A DNA stretch of 64,000 bases from AV40 sp038230255 (lineage in GTDB: Bacteria > Verrucomicrobiota > Verrucomicrobiia > Chthoniobacterales > UBA10450). Positions 52,133 through 60,234 of the stretch are shown piece by piece. Position numbers and translations under genes: made by a program. The stretch covers positions 1-64,000 of the forward strand of contig JBBRNP010000008.1 in the NCBI GenBank assembly GCA_038230255.1. The letters run 5' to 3'. How positions within the stretch are numbered: position 1 is the stretch's first letter; each line of letters begins with the position of its first letter. The notes below the pieces were generated by a model. It was not told the origin of the DNA and did not search any database. It saw only the letters and a program-made list of their open reading frames with translations.

Positions 52133-53497
52133 GTGCTGAATTACATTTGGCTCGCGCTGGTCTTGCTCGCGGTCGCGATTGGCGGCTGGAACGATCGACT
52201 CAAGGATGTAACCGGCGGCGCGCTCGACGGCGCGAAAACGGCGGTCACTATCGCCCTCGGATTAATTGGGATCATGGCGTTGTGGCTTGGATTAATGCGG
52301 GTGGCCGAGCGCGCTGGTCTCGTGCAACGAATCGCTTACGGATTGCGGCCGTTGATGCAGCGATTGTTTCCCGAAGTTCCATCGGACCATCCGGCGATGG
52401 GTTCGATGCTGATGAACATGGCGGCGAACATGCTCGGGTTGGGTAACGCCGCGACTCCGCTCGGATTGCGCGCGATGCGCGATTTGGAATCGTTAAATCC
52501 GCGGCCCGGCGTTGCATCGAACGCGATGTGCACGTTTTTGGCGATCAACACCAGCTCAGTGCAATTGATTCCCGCGACCGCCATCGCAATTCTGGCGGCG
52601 GCCGGCTCGGCCCGACCAACCGTGATCGTCGGCACCGCGTTTTTCGCGACGCTCTGCGCGGCAACGGTGGCAGTGCTTTCGGCGAAGTTCTTCGAGCGAT
52701 TGTCGTTCTTCCGGCCGGTGGCGAGTGAGGGTTCGAAGAAGAAAAAAGAACCGACGCCGCAGCCGACATATTCGAAACCAGAGTCGTCCGAAAAATTCGC
52801 ATTTGATGACGATTCGCTCGGCCAACCGCCGCTCTCGCGCCCGGCACCTTGGGGGTTGATCGCGCTGGTGCTGCTCACTGTTTTCTTCGTGATGCTTTTT
52901 TTGCGAATGGTGATGCCGGACCTTTTTCGCTTACCGATGCCGGCTGATCCGGCGCTGCAAAATCCGTTCGCGCGAATGGTCAACGCGTTGTCGATCCTGG
53001 CGATTCCATTTTTACTCAGTTTTTTTCCGGTCTACGCCGCCGCGCGCGGAATCAAGGTTTACGACGAGTTTGTGGAAGGCGCGAAAGAAGCGTTCAACGT
53101 GATTTTGCGGATCATTCCTTTTTTGGTCACGATGCTGGTAGCGATCGGAATGTTCAAAGGCGCGGGCGGAATCGATCTGTTGACGAAGTTGCTCAGTCCA
53201 GTTCTGACGCCGTTTAATTTTCCACCTGATCTGGTGCCGCTCGCTTTGATGCGGCCATTGAGCGGAAGCGCTACCCTCGCGCTGTTGACCGATGTCGTGC
53301 ATCGGCTCGGGCCGGACAACATTATTAGCCTGATGGCCGCGACTATTTATGGAAGCACTGAGACAACATTTTATGTGGCGGCTGTTTATTTCGGGTCGGT
53401 CGGGATCAAGCAAACGCGTCACGCGATTCCGGCGGGATTGCTGGCCGATCTGACGGGCGTCATTGCATCGGTAATAATTTGCCGGGCAGTGTTGTAA
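52133..53497 (+). CDS. SpmA-SpmB fusion, nucleoside-recognition (Gate) domain membrane protein
   Basis: 454 residues from a GTG. The N-terminal SpmA half (about 1-195) has SMLMNMAANMLGLGNAATPL. A charged linker (about 200-245) joins it to the SpmB half with GIKVYDEFVEGAKEAFNVIL, LMRPLSGSATLAL and IYGSTETTFYVAAVYFGSVG. In Bacillus SpmA and SpmB are separate spore-maturation proteins, and fused forms occur in non-sporulating Gram-negatives. The biochemical role is unknown. Confidence 0.85.
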   Translation: MLNYIWLALVLLAVAIGGWNDRLKDVTGGALDGAKTAVTIALGLIGIMALWLGLMRVAERAGLVQRIAYGLRPLMQRLFPEVPSDHPAMGSMLMNMAANMLGLGNAATPLGLRAMRDLESLNPRPGVASNAMCTFLAINTSSVQLIPATAIAILAAAGSARPTVIVGTAFFATLCAATVAVLSAKFFERLSFFRPVASEGSKKKKEPTPQPTYSKPESSEKFAFDDDSLGQPPLSRPAPWGLIALVLLTVFFVMLFLRMVMPDLFRLPMPADPALQNPFARMVNALSILAIPFLLSFFPVYAAARGIKVYDEFVEGAKEAFNVILRIIPFLVTMLVAIGMFKGAGGIDLLTKLLSPVLTPFNFPPDLVPLALMRPLSGSATLALLTDVVHRLGPDNIISLMAATIYGSTETTFYVAAVYFGSVGIKQTRHAIPAGLLADLTGVIASVIICRAVL

Positions 53498-53624
53498 AAT
53501 CCGCGACCGCCAGGGAACGAGGCAGCTACAACAACGACAGCCACTTAGATCGACATTTAGACGGCGGAGCTCATTTTTCCCTACCATTGGGCGCGCGAAT
53601 TCTCTATCGTCCAACTTTTTCCGG

Positions 53625-54806
53625 ATGCTTCAGCGTGACTACCTAATTATCGGAAGCGGCATTGGCGGCGCGAGCGCGTGCGAAGGCGTTCGCAAGCACG
53701 ACAAGCGCGGCTCGGTCACAATCGTCGGCGCGGAGATCATGCCGCCCTACAATCGCTGGATACTCTCGAAAGATTTTTTGCGCGAGAAAACGGCGCCGTT
53801 CAAGAAACTCGCGCACTTCGACCAGCGTTGGTTCGATTCGCACAAAATCGAAACGCGCTTCGCCACGATCGTTAAGCAATTCAACATCGAGCGACGTATG
53901 GCAGTGCTTGGAAATGGCGAAACCATTGAGTTCAACAAAGCTTGCCTCGCGATGGGTAGTCGACCAGTTCGGCCGCCAGTGGCGGGCGTGAATCTGGGCA
54001 ACGTGATTTATCTGCGGACTGTGCGCGACGCGCTCGCGCTTCGCGAGATGGCGAACATTGAGAAGACGGTAATGGTGATCGGCGGCGGCCTTCTCGCGTG
54101 CGAAGCAGCGGCCAGTCTTCGGATGATGAAATTGAAAGTGACCATGATGCATCGCAATGCCTACTTGATAAACCGCTATCTCGATTCGCAAACCGGACCG
54201 TGGCTGACCGATTATTATGCGAAGCACGGCGTGACGATGTTGATCGGTGAAAGCTTGAACGGTTTCGAAGGCAAGACCGTGCTCCGAAATATCCAAACCA
54301 AAAGTGGCAACCGCGTTCCGGCCGGCCTGGCCGTGGTCGCTTGCGGCGCCGAACCGAACCTCGATCTGGTGCGGAACACCCCGCTCTCAGGACCGCACGG
54401 CTCGCCGGTCACGGAATATCTCGAGACCGAAGAGAAAGGAATTTTCGCGGTTGGCGATCTCGCATTTTACCCAGACCGGATCATGGGCGGAGTGCGCCGG
54501 CAAACGCATTGGGAGAACGCGCGCGCGCAGGGACTTGTCGCCGGCGCGAATATGACAGGAAAAAAGCGAGTTCGTTACGAGCAGATCCCATATTTCTGGA
54601 CCGAAATGTTCGATTTGCGGCTGCACTTTATTGGAGATTTCAGCATGCAACCGACTCGGGTCGATCTTCGCGGCACTTACGCCAAGAAAAAGTTCCTGGC
54701 CCGTTATTATCAAGGCGACAAGTTGCGCGCGATCCTGCTTTGCAACCAAACCGAGCGCGAAGTCGAATCCGCCAAGAAAGAATTGCGGCACGCATTGGGA
54801 AAATAA
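53625..54806 (+). CDS. FAD/NAD(P)-dependent pyridine nucleotide-disulphide family oxidoreductase
   Basis: 393 residues. First Rossmann motif IIGSGIGGASACEGVRKHDK with FAD binding, second GGGLLACEAAASLRMM for NAD(P), and the ATG motif variant AVGDLAFYPD. Rubredoxin- or ferredoxin-reductase-like. The redox partner is not nearby. It may belong to the small reductases that feed oxygenases or detoxification. Confidence 0.82.
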   Translation: MLQRDYLIIGSGIGGASACEGVRKHDKRGSVTIVGAEIMPPYNRWILSKDFLREKTAPFKKLAHFDQRWFDSHKIETRFATIVKQFNIERRMAVLGNGETIEFNKACLAMGSRPVRPPVAGVNLGNVIYLRTVRDALALREMANIEKTVMVIGGGLLACEAAASLRMMKLKVTMMHRNAYLINRYLDSQTGPWLTDYYAKHGVTMLIGESLNGFEGKTVLRNIQTKSGNRVPAGLAVVACGAEPNLDLVRNTPLSGPHGSPVTEYLETEEKGIFAVGDLAFYPDRIMGGVRRQTHWENARAQGLVAGANMTGKKRVRYEQIPYFWTEMFDLRLHFIGDFSMQPTRVDLRGTYAKKKFLARYYQGDKLRAILLCNQTEREVESAKKELRHALGK

Positions 54807-54963
54807 GGCGCGCGGTCATGCTTTCTGTCGATTTCTCGTAACGTCGAGCAGCGTCCGGAAGTCAGGTAAATCATGCGCGCAAGTTGCCGGAAAAGAAATA
54901 ATTGCGATTGACGGGCACCGCCCCGATGGGGCATGAACCGTGCTGGTAAACTTGCTTTGATTC

Positions 54964-55047
54964 ATGCTGACGTTTGCTGCTTTTGGCTTCGCCGTCTGTG
55001 CGGTGTTACTTTGTGTCTGGTGGGCGTGCTTGAACGAAAGCGATTAG
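54964..55047 (+). CDS. Possible 27-residue single-span membrane peptide
   Basis: The frame reads as a membrane helix (LTFAAFGFAVCAVLLCVWWA) followed by CLNESD, with its stop 15 bp before the next gene. It lies in the 256-bp gap 54807-55062, which otherwise holds only a weak GCCCC-GAT-GGGGC hairpin at 54920. Only composition and position support it. Confidence 0.25.
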   Translation: MLTFAAFGFAVCAVLLCVWWACLNESD

Positions 55048-55062
55048 ATAAATGCGAGGCTT

Positions 55063-55860
55063 ATGCTGGACCAGGAAGATTTGAAGTGGATCGCGGCGAC
55101 CTCCACGGAACTGAACTCTGTTTTGCAACAGGTTTCGCGATATGCGGACCTTGCCCGCCGGCATCGCGGCGAACATAATTATATCGATCTGCTCGGAGAG
55201 CGCGTCGAGCTCGCGTCCAAAACCGCGCAATCTCTTTTTGATCGTGTGACCTCAAAAATTCTGACCGGTGCGGCGCGGAAAACAGCGGCCGCGCGAAAAA
55301 GTGAAGCTGGCTTTAAGGTGATGCCTCCTCCGACCGATGATGAGTCGCGTCGTTCCGCCCGAACTGCCCGAAAAAGCGAACAAAAACGCGGGTCGACTAC
55401 CGAGGCCACGGAATCAATCGCCTCCGGCGATAACGGTGTTCCACCAGGTGTCAGGGTCAAAAATCCAAAGGGCAGCCGGGAATACCTGCTCTTGATCGAA
55501 GACGAACCGGACGTGGCCGACCTGGCGTCGGAAATGTTAGCGGAGGAAGGTTACCGCGTCGTTATCGCGCATGACGGTTTCGAAGCGCTCAAAATTTACG
55601 AAAAGATGGGAAAGCAGATCGGGCTCGTCATTCTCGATTACTTCCTGCCGGTAATTGACGGCGACGCCGTGTTCGAGGAACTGCGCTCGATCAATCCGAA
55701 CGTAAATGTTGTCTTGAGCAGCGGCTTCGCCGAGCAGACCAAAATCGCGTCGATGCTCGCCCAAGGTCTTCGCGGGTTTATCCCAAAACCGTACAGCCGG
55801 GAGAAGCTGTTGGAACAAGTCCGTTCCACTCTGGACGCAGCCCGTCAGCCGAACCGCTAA
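55063..55860 (+). CDS. Receiver-domain protein with degenerate kinase-dimerisation (DHp) N-terminus
   Basis: 265 residues. Residues 1-65 look like a DHp helix pair but at the position of the phospho-His there is Thr15 (STELNSVLQQVSRYADL, compare AHDxNNLLT.I.GYADL of kinases). A long low-complexity Arg/Ser/Ala linker (66-135) leads to an intact receiver with LLLIEDEPDVADL, phospho-acceptor Asp192 in VILDYFLPVIDG and GFIPKPYSREKLLEQV. It cannot phosphorylate itself from a His, so the helix pair would dimerise or dock on another kinase. Located directly before the pilT genes, which may suggest a motility link. Confidence 0.72.
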   Translation: MLDQEDLKWIAATSTELNSVLQQVSRYADLARRHRGEHNYIDLLGERVELASKTAQSLFDRVTSKILTGAARKTAAARKSEAGFKVMPPPTDDESRRSARTARKSEQKRGSTTEATESIASGDNGVPPGVRVKNPKGSREYLLLIEDEPDVADLASEMLAEEGYRVVIAHDGFEALKIYEKMGKQIGLVILDYFLPVIDGDAVFEELRSINPNVNVVLSSGFAEQTKIASMLAQGLRGFIPKPYSREKLLEQVRSTLDAARQPNR

Positions 55861-55941
55861 TTCGAGCCAGCGTAGCCTCGGGCGGCGACCATGAATCACC
55901 CCCTCATGGCATCAATTTAGCTTCTGCAGGGTGCGACGCCC

Positions 55942-57024
55942 ATGGCTCGCATTGACGCCTTTTTCAAATTGATGTCGGAGCAAAAGGCCTCTGACCTTCA
56001 TCTCTCGACCAACAACTCGCCGATGTTGCGCATCAACGGCGATTTGGTGCGGGTAGATTTTCCGCCGCTGAAAAACGACGATCTCAAGGCAATGGTCTAC
56101 GAAATCGCGCCTGAAGGGAAGATCAAGGTGTTTGAGGAAACGCTCGATGTCGATTTTGGCTATGAAGTGCCGGACGTGATGCGTTATCGCGTCAATTTCT
56201 TCCAGCAGAAATATGGCATCTCGGCCGCGTTCCGCTCGATTCCGTCCCAGGTGCTGACGGTCGAAGAACTCGGTTTACCGCCGGTGCTGAAGAGATTTCC
56301 AATGTTGAAAAAAGGCCTCGTGCTGGTGACGGGTCCGACGGGTTCCGGTAAATCGACCACGCTTGCGGCGATGATCGATCACGCAAACCTTCATCGCCAC
56401 GATCATATCATCACCGTAGAAGACCCGATCGAATTCGTGCATCGCAGCCAAAACTGTCTAGTTCAGCATCGCGAAGTAGGCGTGCACACGCGTTCCTTTG
56501 CCAATGCGTTGCGTGGATCGTTGCGTGAAGACCCTGATATCATTCTCGTCGGCGAAATGCGCGATTTGGAGACGATCGAGCTCGCCCTGACCGCGGCCGC
56601 GACTGGTCACCTTGTCTTCGGCACTCTGCACACCTCCAACGCTTCGAAAGCAGTCGACCGTATCATCGATGTCTTTCCGACGACGCAGCAAAATCAAATT
56701 CGCACCACGCTGGCCGAGTCGCTCAAAGGCGTCGTCGCGCAAAACCTTTTTAAACGAATCGACAAACCGGGCCGCGTCGCGGCTCTTGAGATTTTGGTAG
56801 TCGACACTGCCATCGCCAATCTCGTGCGTGAGGGAAAAACGCACCAAATCCCGGGCATGCTTCAGGTCGGGAAGAAAAAAGGCAACCAGCCTTTGGACGA
56901 CGCCATCCTGGAACATCTCCGGCACGCGCGCATTTCGCCGGAAGAAGCTTACGACAAGTGCATCGACAAGAAAAGATTCCGCCAGTTTCTGTCGGAGCCG
57001 CCCATTGACGCCACCGACGAATAA
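55942..57024 (+). CDS. pilT: Type IV pilus retraction ATPase PilT
   Basis: 360 residues: N-terminal PAS-like domain (MSEQKASDLHLSTNNSPMLR), Walker A GPTGSGKST (131-139), the Asp box VEDPIEFVHRS, Walker B DIILVGEMRDLETI, and His box TGHLVFGTLHTSNASK. The hexameric ATPase depolymerises pili for twitching. It is followed after 9 bp by a second pilT-like gene. Confidence 0.95.
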   Translation: MARIDAFFKLMSEQKASDLHLSTNNSPMLRINGDLVRVDFPPLKNDDLKAMVYEIAPEGKIKVFEETLDVDFGYEVPDVMRYRVNFFQQKYGISAAFRSIPSQVLTVEELGLPPVLKRFPMLKKGLVLVTGPTGSGKSTTLAAMIDHANLHRHDHIITVEDPIEFVHRSQNCLVQHREVGVHTRSFANALRGSLREDPDIILVGEMRDLETIELALTAAATGHLVFGTLHTSNASKAVDRIIDVFPTTQQNQIRTTLAESLKGVVAQNLFKRIDKPGRVAALEILVVDTAIANLVREGKTHQIPGMLQVGKKKGNQPLDDAILEHLRHARISPEEAYDKCIDKKRFRQFLSEPPIDATDE

Positions 57025-57033
57025 CATCGACCA

Positions 57034-58200
57034 ATGAGAGTTCCAGACCTCGACAGAATTTTATCGGCGATGCTGAAAACCTACACCGGCATTTCCGACT
57101 TGAACTTTTCGGTCGGTCATCCGCTCCAGGTCGAAGATTTCGGCGAGCTCAAACCGGTATATGTCGATCCACCGATCGAAGCGTTGACCCCCCACCAGAC
57201 CGAGCAGATCGCGCTAACCCTTATGCAAGGAAATCGCCGGCTGATTTACGATTATCTCACCGGCGGCTCCTGCGATTGCAGTTATTCCCTCGGCGATGAA
57301 GCCCGTTTTCGCGTGAACATTTTCCGGCAGCAGGGGCACTTTTCCGTCGTGCTTCGCAAACTGCAAAGCGAGGTGCCGACGATTCAGTCATTGGGGCTGC
57401 CGGAAATATTTCACGAGATTGCGAAGGAGAAAACCGGCTTGGTTCTGGTCACAGGCGCGACTGGCAGCGGCAAAACCACAACGCTGGCCGCCATTCTCAA
57501 TGAGATCAATGACACGCAACCGGTCCACGTCGTCACCCTCGAAGACCCGATCGAGTACGTTCACCCCAAGAGCAAAGCCACCTTCAATCAGCGCGAGCTG
57601 GGACATGACTTCAATAATTACCCCACCGGATTACGCGCCGCTTTGCGTCAGGCGCCGAAAGTTATCCTCGTCGGTGAAATGCGCGACCGCGCCACGGTCG
57701 AAATCGCAATGATGGCGGCCGAAACCGGCCACCTCGTTCTAAGCACACTTCACACGGTTGACGCCGGCCAATCGATCAACCGTATCCTCGGTTTGTTCTC
57801 ATTAGGCGAAGAACAACAGTTGCGAATTCGTCTGGCGGACACGCTTCGTTACATCGTCAGCCAACGCCTGGCGCCAAGAGTGAATGGTGGCCGCCAGCTG
57901 CTCACCGAAATCATGGGTCACAACTTGCGCACGCAGGAAGCCGTGGCGATCGGCGAAGGCGAGCACCGCAGCTTCTACGAAATCATTGAAGCCAGCTCGC
58001 CGTTTGGCTGGATGACATTCGACCAATCCATTCTCCGCGCCTACGAGCAGGAACTGATCAGCGAGGAGACCGCCAGACTGTTTGCCTCACGCAAAGGCCG
58101 AATCACTCGCGGCATCGACTTGATTCAGAAAACACGTGGCGTAGATGCCGACCTCGATTCGGGACTGCGCCTCGACCTTCCGGAGAACGCATTCCGCTAA
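57034..58200 (+). CDS. Second PilT/PilU-type ATPase
   Basis: 388 residues with the same domain order. GATGSGKTTT (141-150), EDPIEYVHPKS, VILVGEMRDRATVEIAMM, GHLVLSTLHTVDAG. In systems with two PilT-like motors the second (PilU) usually works only with PilT; here either may be PilU-like. The C-terminus (TRGVDADLDSGLRLDLPENAFR, given in part as SGLRLDLPENAFR) is acidic. Followed after 6 bp by the degenerate receiver-like gene. Confidence 0.93.
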   Translation: MRVPDLDRILSAMLKTYTGISDLNFSVGHPLQVEDFGELKPVYVDPPIEALTPHQTEQIALTLMQGNRRLIYDYLTGGSCDCSYSLGDEARFRVNIFRQQGHFSVVLRKLQSEVPTIQSLGLPEIFHEIAKEKTGLVLVTGATGSGKTTTLAAILNEINDTQPVHVVTLEDPIEYVHPKSKATFNQRELGHDFNNYPTGLRAALRQAPKVILVGEMRDRATVEIAMMAAETGHLVLSTLHTVDAGQSINRILGLFSLGEEQQLRIRLADTLRYIVSQRLAPRVNGGRQLLTEIMGHNLRTQEAVAIGEGEHRSFYEIIEASSPFGWMTFDQSILRAYEQELISEETARLFASRKGRITRGIDLIQKTRGVDADLDSGLRLDLPENAFR

Positions 58201-58206
58201 ACGTTT

Positions 58207-58680
58207 ATGTATTCGGAACAGGAACACGAAACGACATTTTTCGACTTGGGCGACAACACCGCGCTCGTCTGTGTCGATCATCAACAATATCAAAAGGTCA
58301 TCGTGCCGCAGTTAATCGACATGACCTACAAAGTGCACCTTGGCCTCTACGAAGAAGACGTTGTGCTCAAGCTCAAGACTTACAATTACGACGTGGTCGT
58401 TGTTTACGAAAATTTCAAAGGTTCAACTCTGCAAACAAACCCAATCCTGGCGGAATTAGTCACGCGTCCGGACACGCAACGTCGTCAGCATTTCGTTGTC
58501 CTTCTCAGTCATCGTTTCGCCACCAATGACGCGATGAGCGCGTTCGTGCATAGCGTCGATCAAGTCATCAACATTACCGATCTGGCGAATTTGAAACCGG
58601 TTCTTCGGCGCGGCGTCACTCAGCACCGCGAGCTTTACAACTCTTTCAACGAAATGCTCAAGAGCGTCCAGTCGCTCTGA
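58207..58680 (+). CDS. Receiver-like protein without a phospho-acceptor, pil cluster
   Basis: 157 residues. The strand/helix order resembles a receiver: TALVCVDHQQYQ, a second strand KVHLGLYEED, a third YDVVVVYENFKGS where the phospho-Asp would be but no Asp is found, a fourth HFVVLLSHRFAT, and a fifth VDQVINITDLANLK. A helical tail ends MLKSVQSL. This reading is from secondary-structure pattern only and I do not recognise a family. The location, 6 bp after a retraction ATPase, makes a motor-regulating role plausible. Confidence 0.7.
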   Translation: MYSEQEHETTFFDLGDNTALVCVDHQQYQKVIVPQLIDMTYKVHLGLYEEDVVLKLKTYNYDVVVVYENFKGSTLQTNPILAELVTRPDTQRRQHFVVLLSHRFATNDAMSAFVHSVDQVINITDLANLKPVLRRGVTQHRELYNSFNEMLKSVQSL

Positions 58681-58693
58681 TTTTCGTTTGCTG

Positions 58694-60097
58694 CTAACCC
58701 GAGTCACGCGCGTACCAATCGACTTTACGCGTCACATACATCACCACTGCGAGCACGATGAAGAGTGCTATCGCGCCCATCAGAAGAGCATAATCCTGTT
58801 GTCGCAAAGTGATGTAGAGAAAAGTGTAAACGCCGGCCAAGCCTGCCCCGATCATTAACGTCCTCACTCCGCCGCCGAGGAAAAAGCGGCAATACCACGT
58901 GATTAGTATTGTCGATGCAACCGCCGCGATCAGATACGCATACCCGAATCCGATAAATTCGGAGATCGAGAGCAACAGCAGATAAAAAATACAAAGCGCC
59001 GCGCCGACCATGAGATACTGGAATGGGTGAATTTTCTGGCGCGCCGTCACTTCGAAAAGAAAGAAGGTCGTGAATACGAGCACGAGAAAGAGCACGCCGT
59101 ATTTGATCGAGCGTTCGACGTAGCGATAGGCGTCGAGGATCGACAGGAACTCCGCGCCAAAGAGCGATCCCGAAACTGCCTTCGTGGTAAAACGCTCGTT
59201 CCCGGTCTGACTCGTCCAATGTTGCGGATAATCGCGGCCGTAATACGACACTTTCCATTTCGCATCGAATCCATCTGCGCGAACCGAACGCTCCGCCGGC
59301 AGAAATGCGCCGCGAAAACCCGGATCGGGCCAATTCGACTTCAAAGTCGTTTCGTTTTGCACGCCGAACGGCGCAAAAAAGATTCCGCCGCTCCCATTCA
59401 CATCGAGCGGAATCGAAAAGTCGACAGCATTTGCCATTGGTTTGTCGAGGACTAACGCTGCTGTTGCGCCGGTCGTGTAACCGGGGACTTGCGACCCCGG
59501 TAGCATCGACCGCTTCGCTCCACCCCAATCGAGCACGAGCGCCTCACGCGTCCCGCGAAGATCGGTAACAGCGATCGCCAGAAGCGCGTCCTTCCATTGC
59601 ACGTCTTTGATGTCGATCTTAAGCTCGCCAAAGTCGGGCGGTGCAAATTTCCCCGCGAGCGTAACCTGCGCGCGAAACACGGCCGCGGCGTAAATCCCGC
59701 GATGCAACATTTGGGTTTGCACATCGCCGGAAACGTTCAGCGATTCCGGCAGGAAATAAGCGTAAGCAAGCGCGGTTTCTTCCACTTCACGGCGCTCGAC
59801 CTTGCCCTTCGGGCCGTTGACGTCCTTCATCGTCTTGAAGTGATATTGATACGGGACGATCAGCACGGGTCCGACGACACTTTGTTCTTTGCCCCAGGAC
59901 GACGTGATGTCGGCGACGGCTTCGTTGCGCCGCATCAACCGATCGTTCAATACCCCCGTTATCATCCCTAACGGAATCAAAAGCACTAGAACGAGGAGAC
60001 CGACGCCGATTAGCTTGATGATCGTGCTATAGCGCTTTCCAAACGAAGGCTGCGATCTTGGCAGCGGCGGCGGAGCTGTGGGCGGGGTTTCAGGCAT
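58694..60097 (-). CDS. creD: CreD family inner membrane protein
   Basis: 467 residues, near the E. coli CreD length (450). One N-terminal helix (IIKLIGVGLLVLVLLIPLGM), a periplasmic domain containing GPVLIVPYQYHF and ALAYAYFLPESLNVSG, then five or six C-terminal helices (KYGVLFLVLVFTTFFLFEV, HPFQYLMVGAALCIFYLLLL). CreD is associated with envelope stress and beta-lactam or colicin tolerance in enterobacteria, its mechanism unknown. No CreBC two-component genes adjoin it. Confidence 0.87.
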   Translation of the reverse strand: MPETPPTAPPPLPRSQPSFGKRYSTIIKLIGVGLLVLVLLIPLGMITGVLNDRLMRRNEAVADITSSWGKEQSVVGPVLIVPYQYHFKTMKDVNGPKGKVERREVEETALAYAYFLPESLNVSGDVQTQMLHRGIYAAAVFRAQVTLAGKFAPPDFGELKIDIKDVQWKDALLAIAVTDLRGTREALVLDWGGAKRSMLPGSQVPGYTTGATAALVLDKPMANAVDFSIPLDVNGSGGIFFAPFGVQNETTLKSNWPDPGFRGAFLPAERSVRADGFDAKWKVSYYGRDYPQHWTSQTGNERFTTKAVSGSLFGAEFLSILDAYRYVERSIKYGVLFLVLVFTTFFLFEVTARQKIHPFQYLMVGAALCIFYLLLLSISEFIGFGYAYLIAAVASTILITWYCRFFLGGGVRTLMIGAGLAGVYTFLYITLRQQDYALLMGAIALFIVLAVVMYVTRKVDWYARDSG

Positions 60098-60210
60098 AAC
60101 TCGAAGGTTTAATTAGGATACGGAGTCGAAGCGAAAATCTTTCAGCTGACGAGATATATTTTCGACTGTCCGAGATCGTTGAATCCAAATCGGCGACAGG
60201 TTGCATCTCA

Positions 60211-60234
60211 ATGAAAACAACCCGAGGTTTTCAT
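60211..60234 (+). promoter_or_regulatory. Hairpin holding the ribosome site and start codon of the ADOP gene
   Basis: ATGAAAAC and GTTTTCAT are perfect 8-base inverted arms. The 8-base loop contains GAGG, and the right arm includes the first two bases of the start codon at 60233. Folding would limit initiation, so it might tune translation. Confidence 0.4.
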
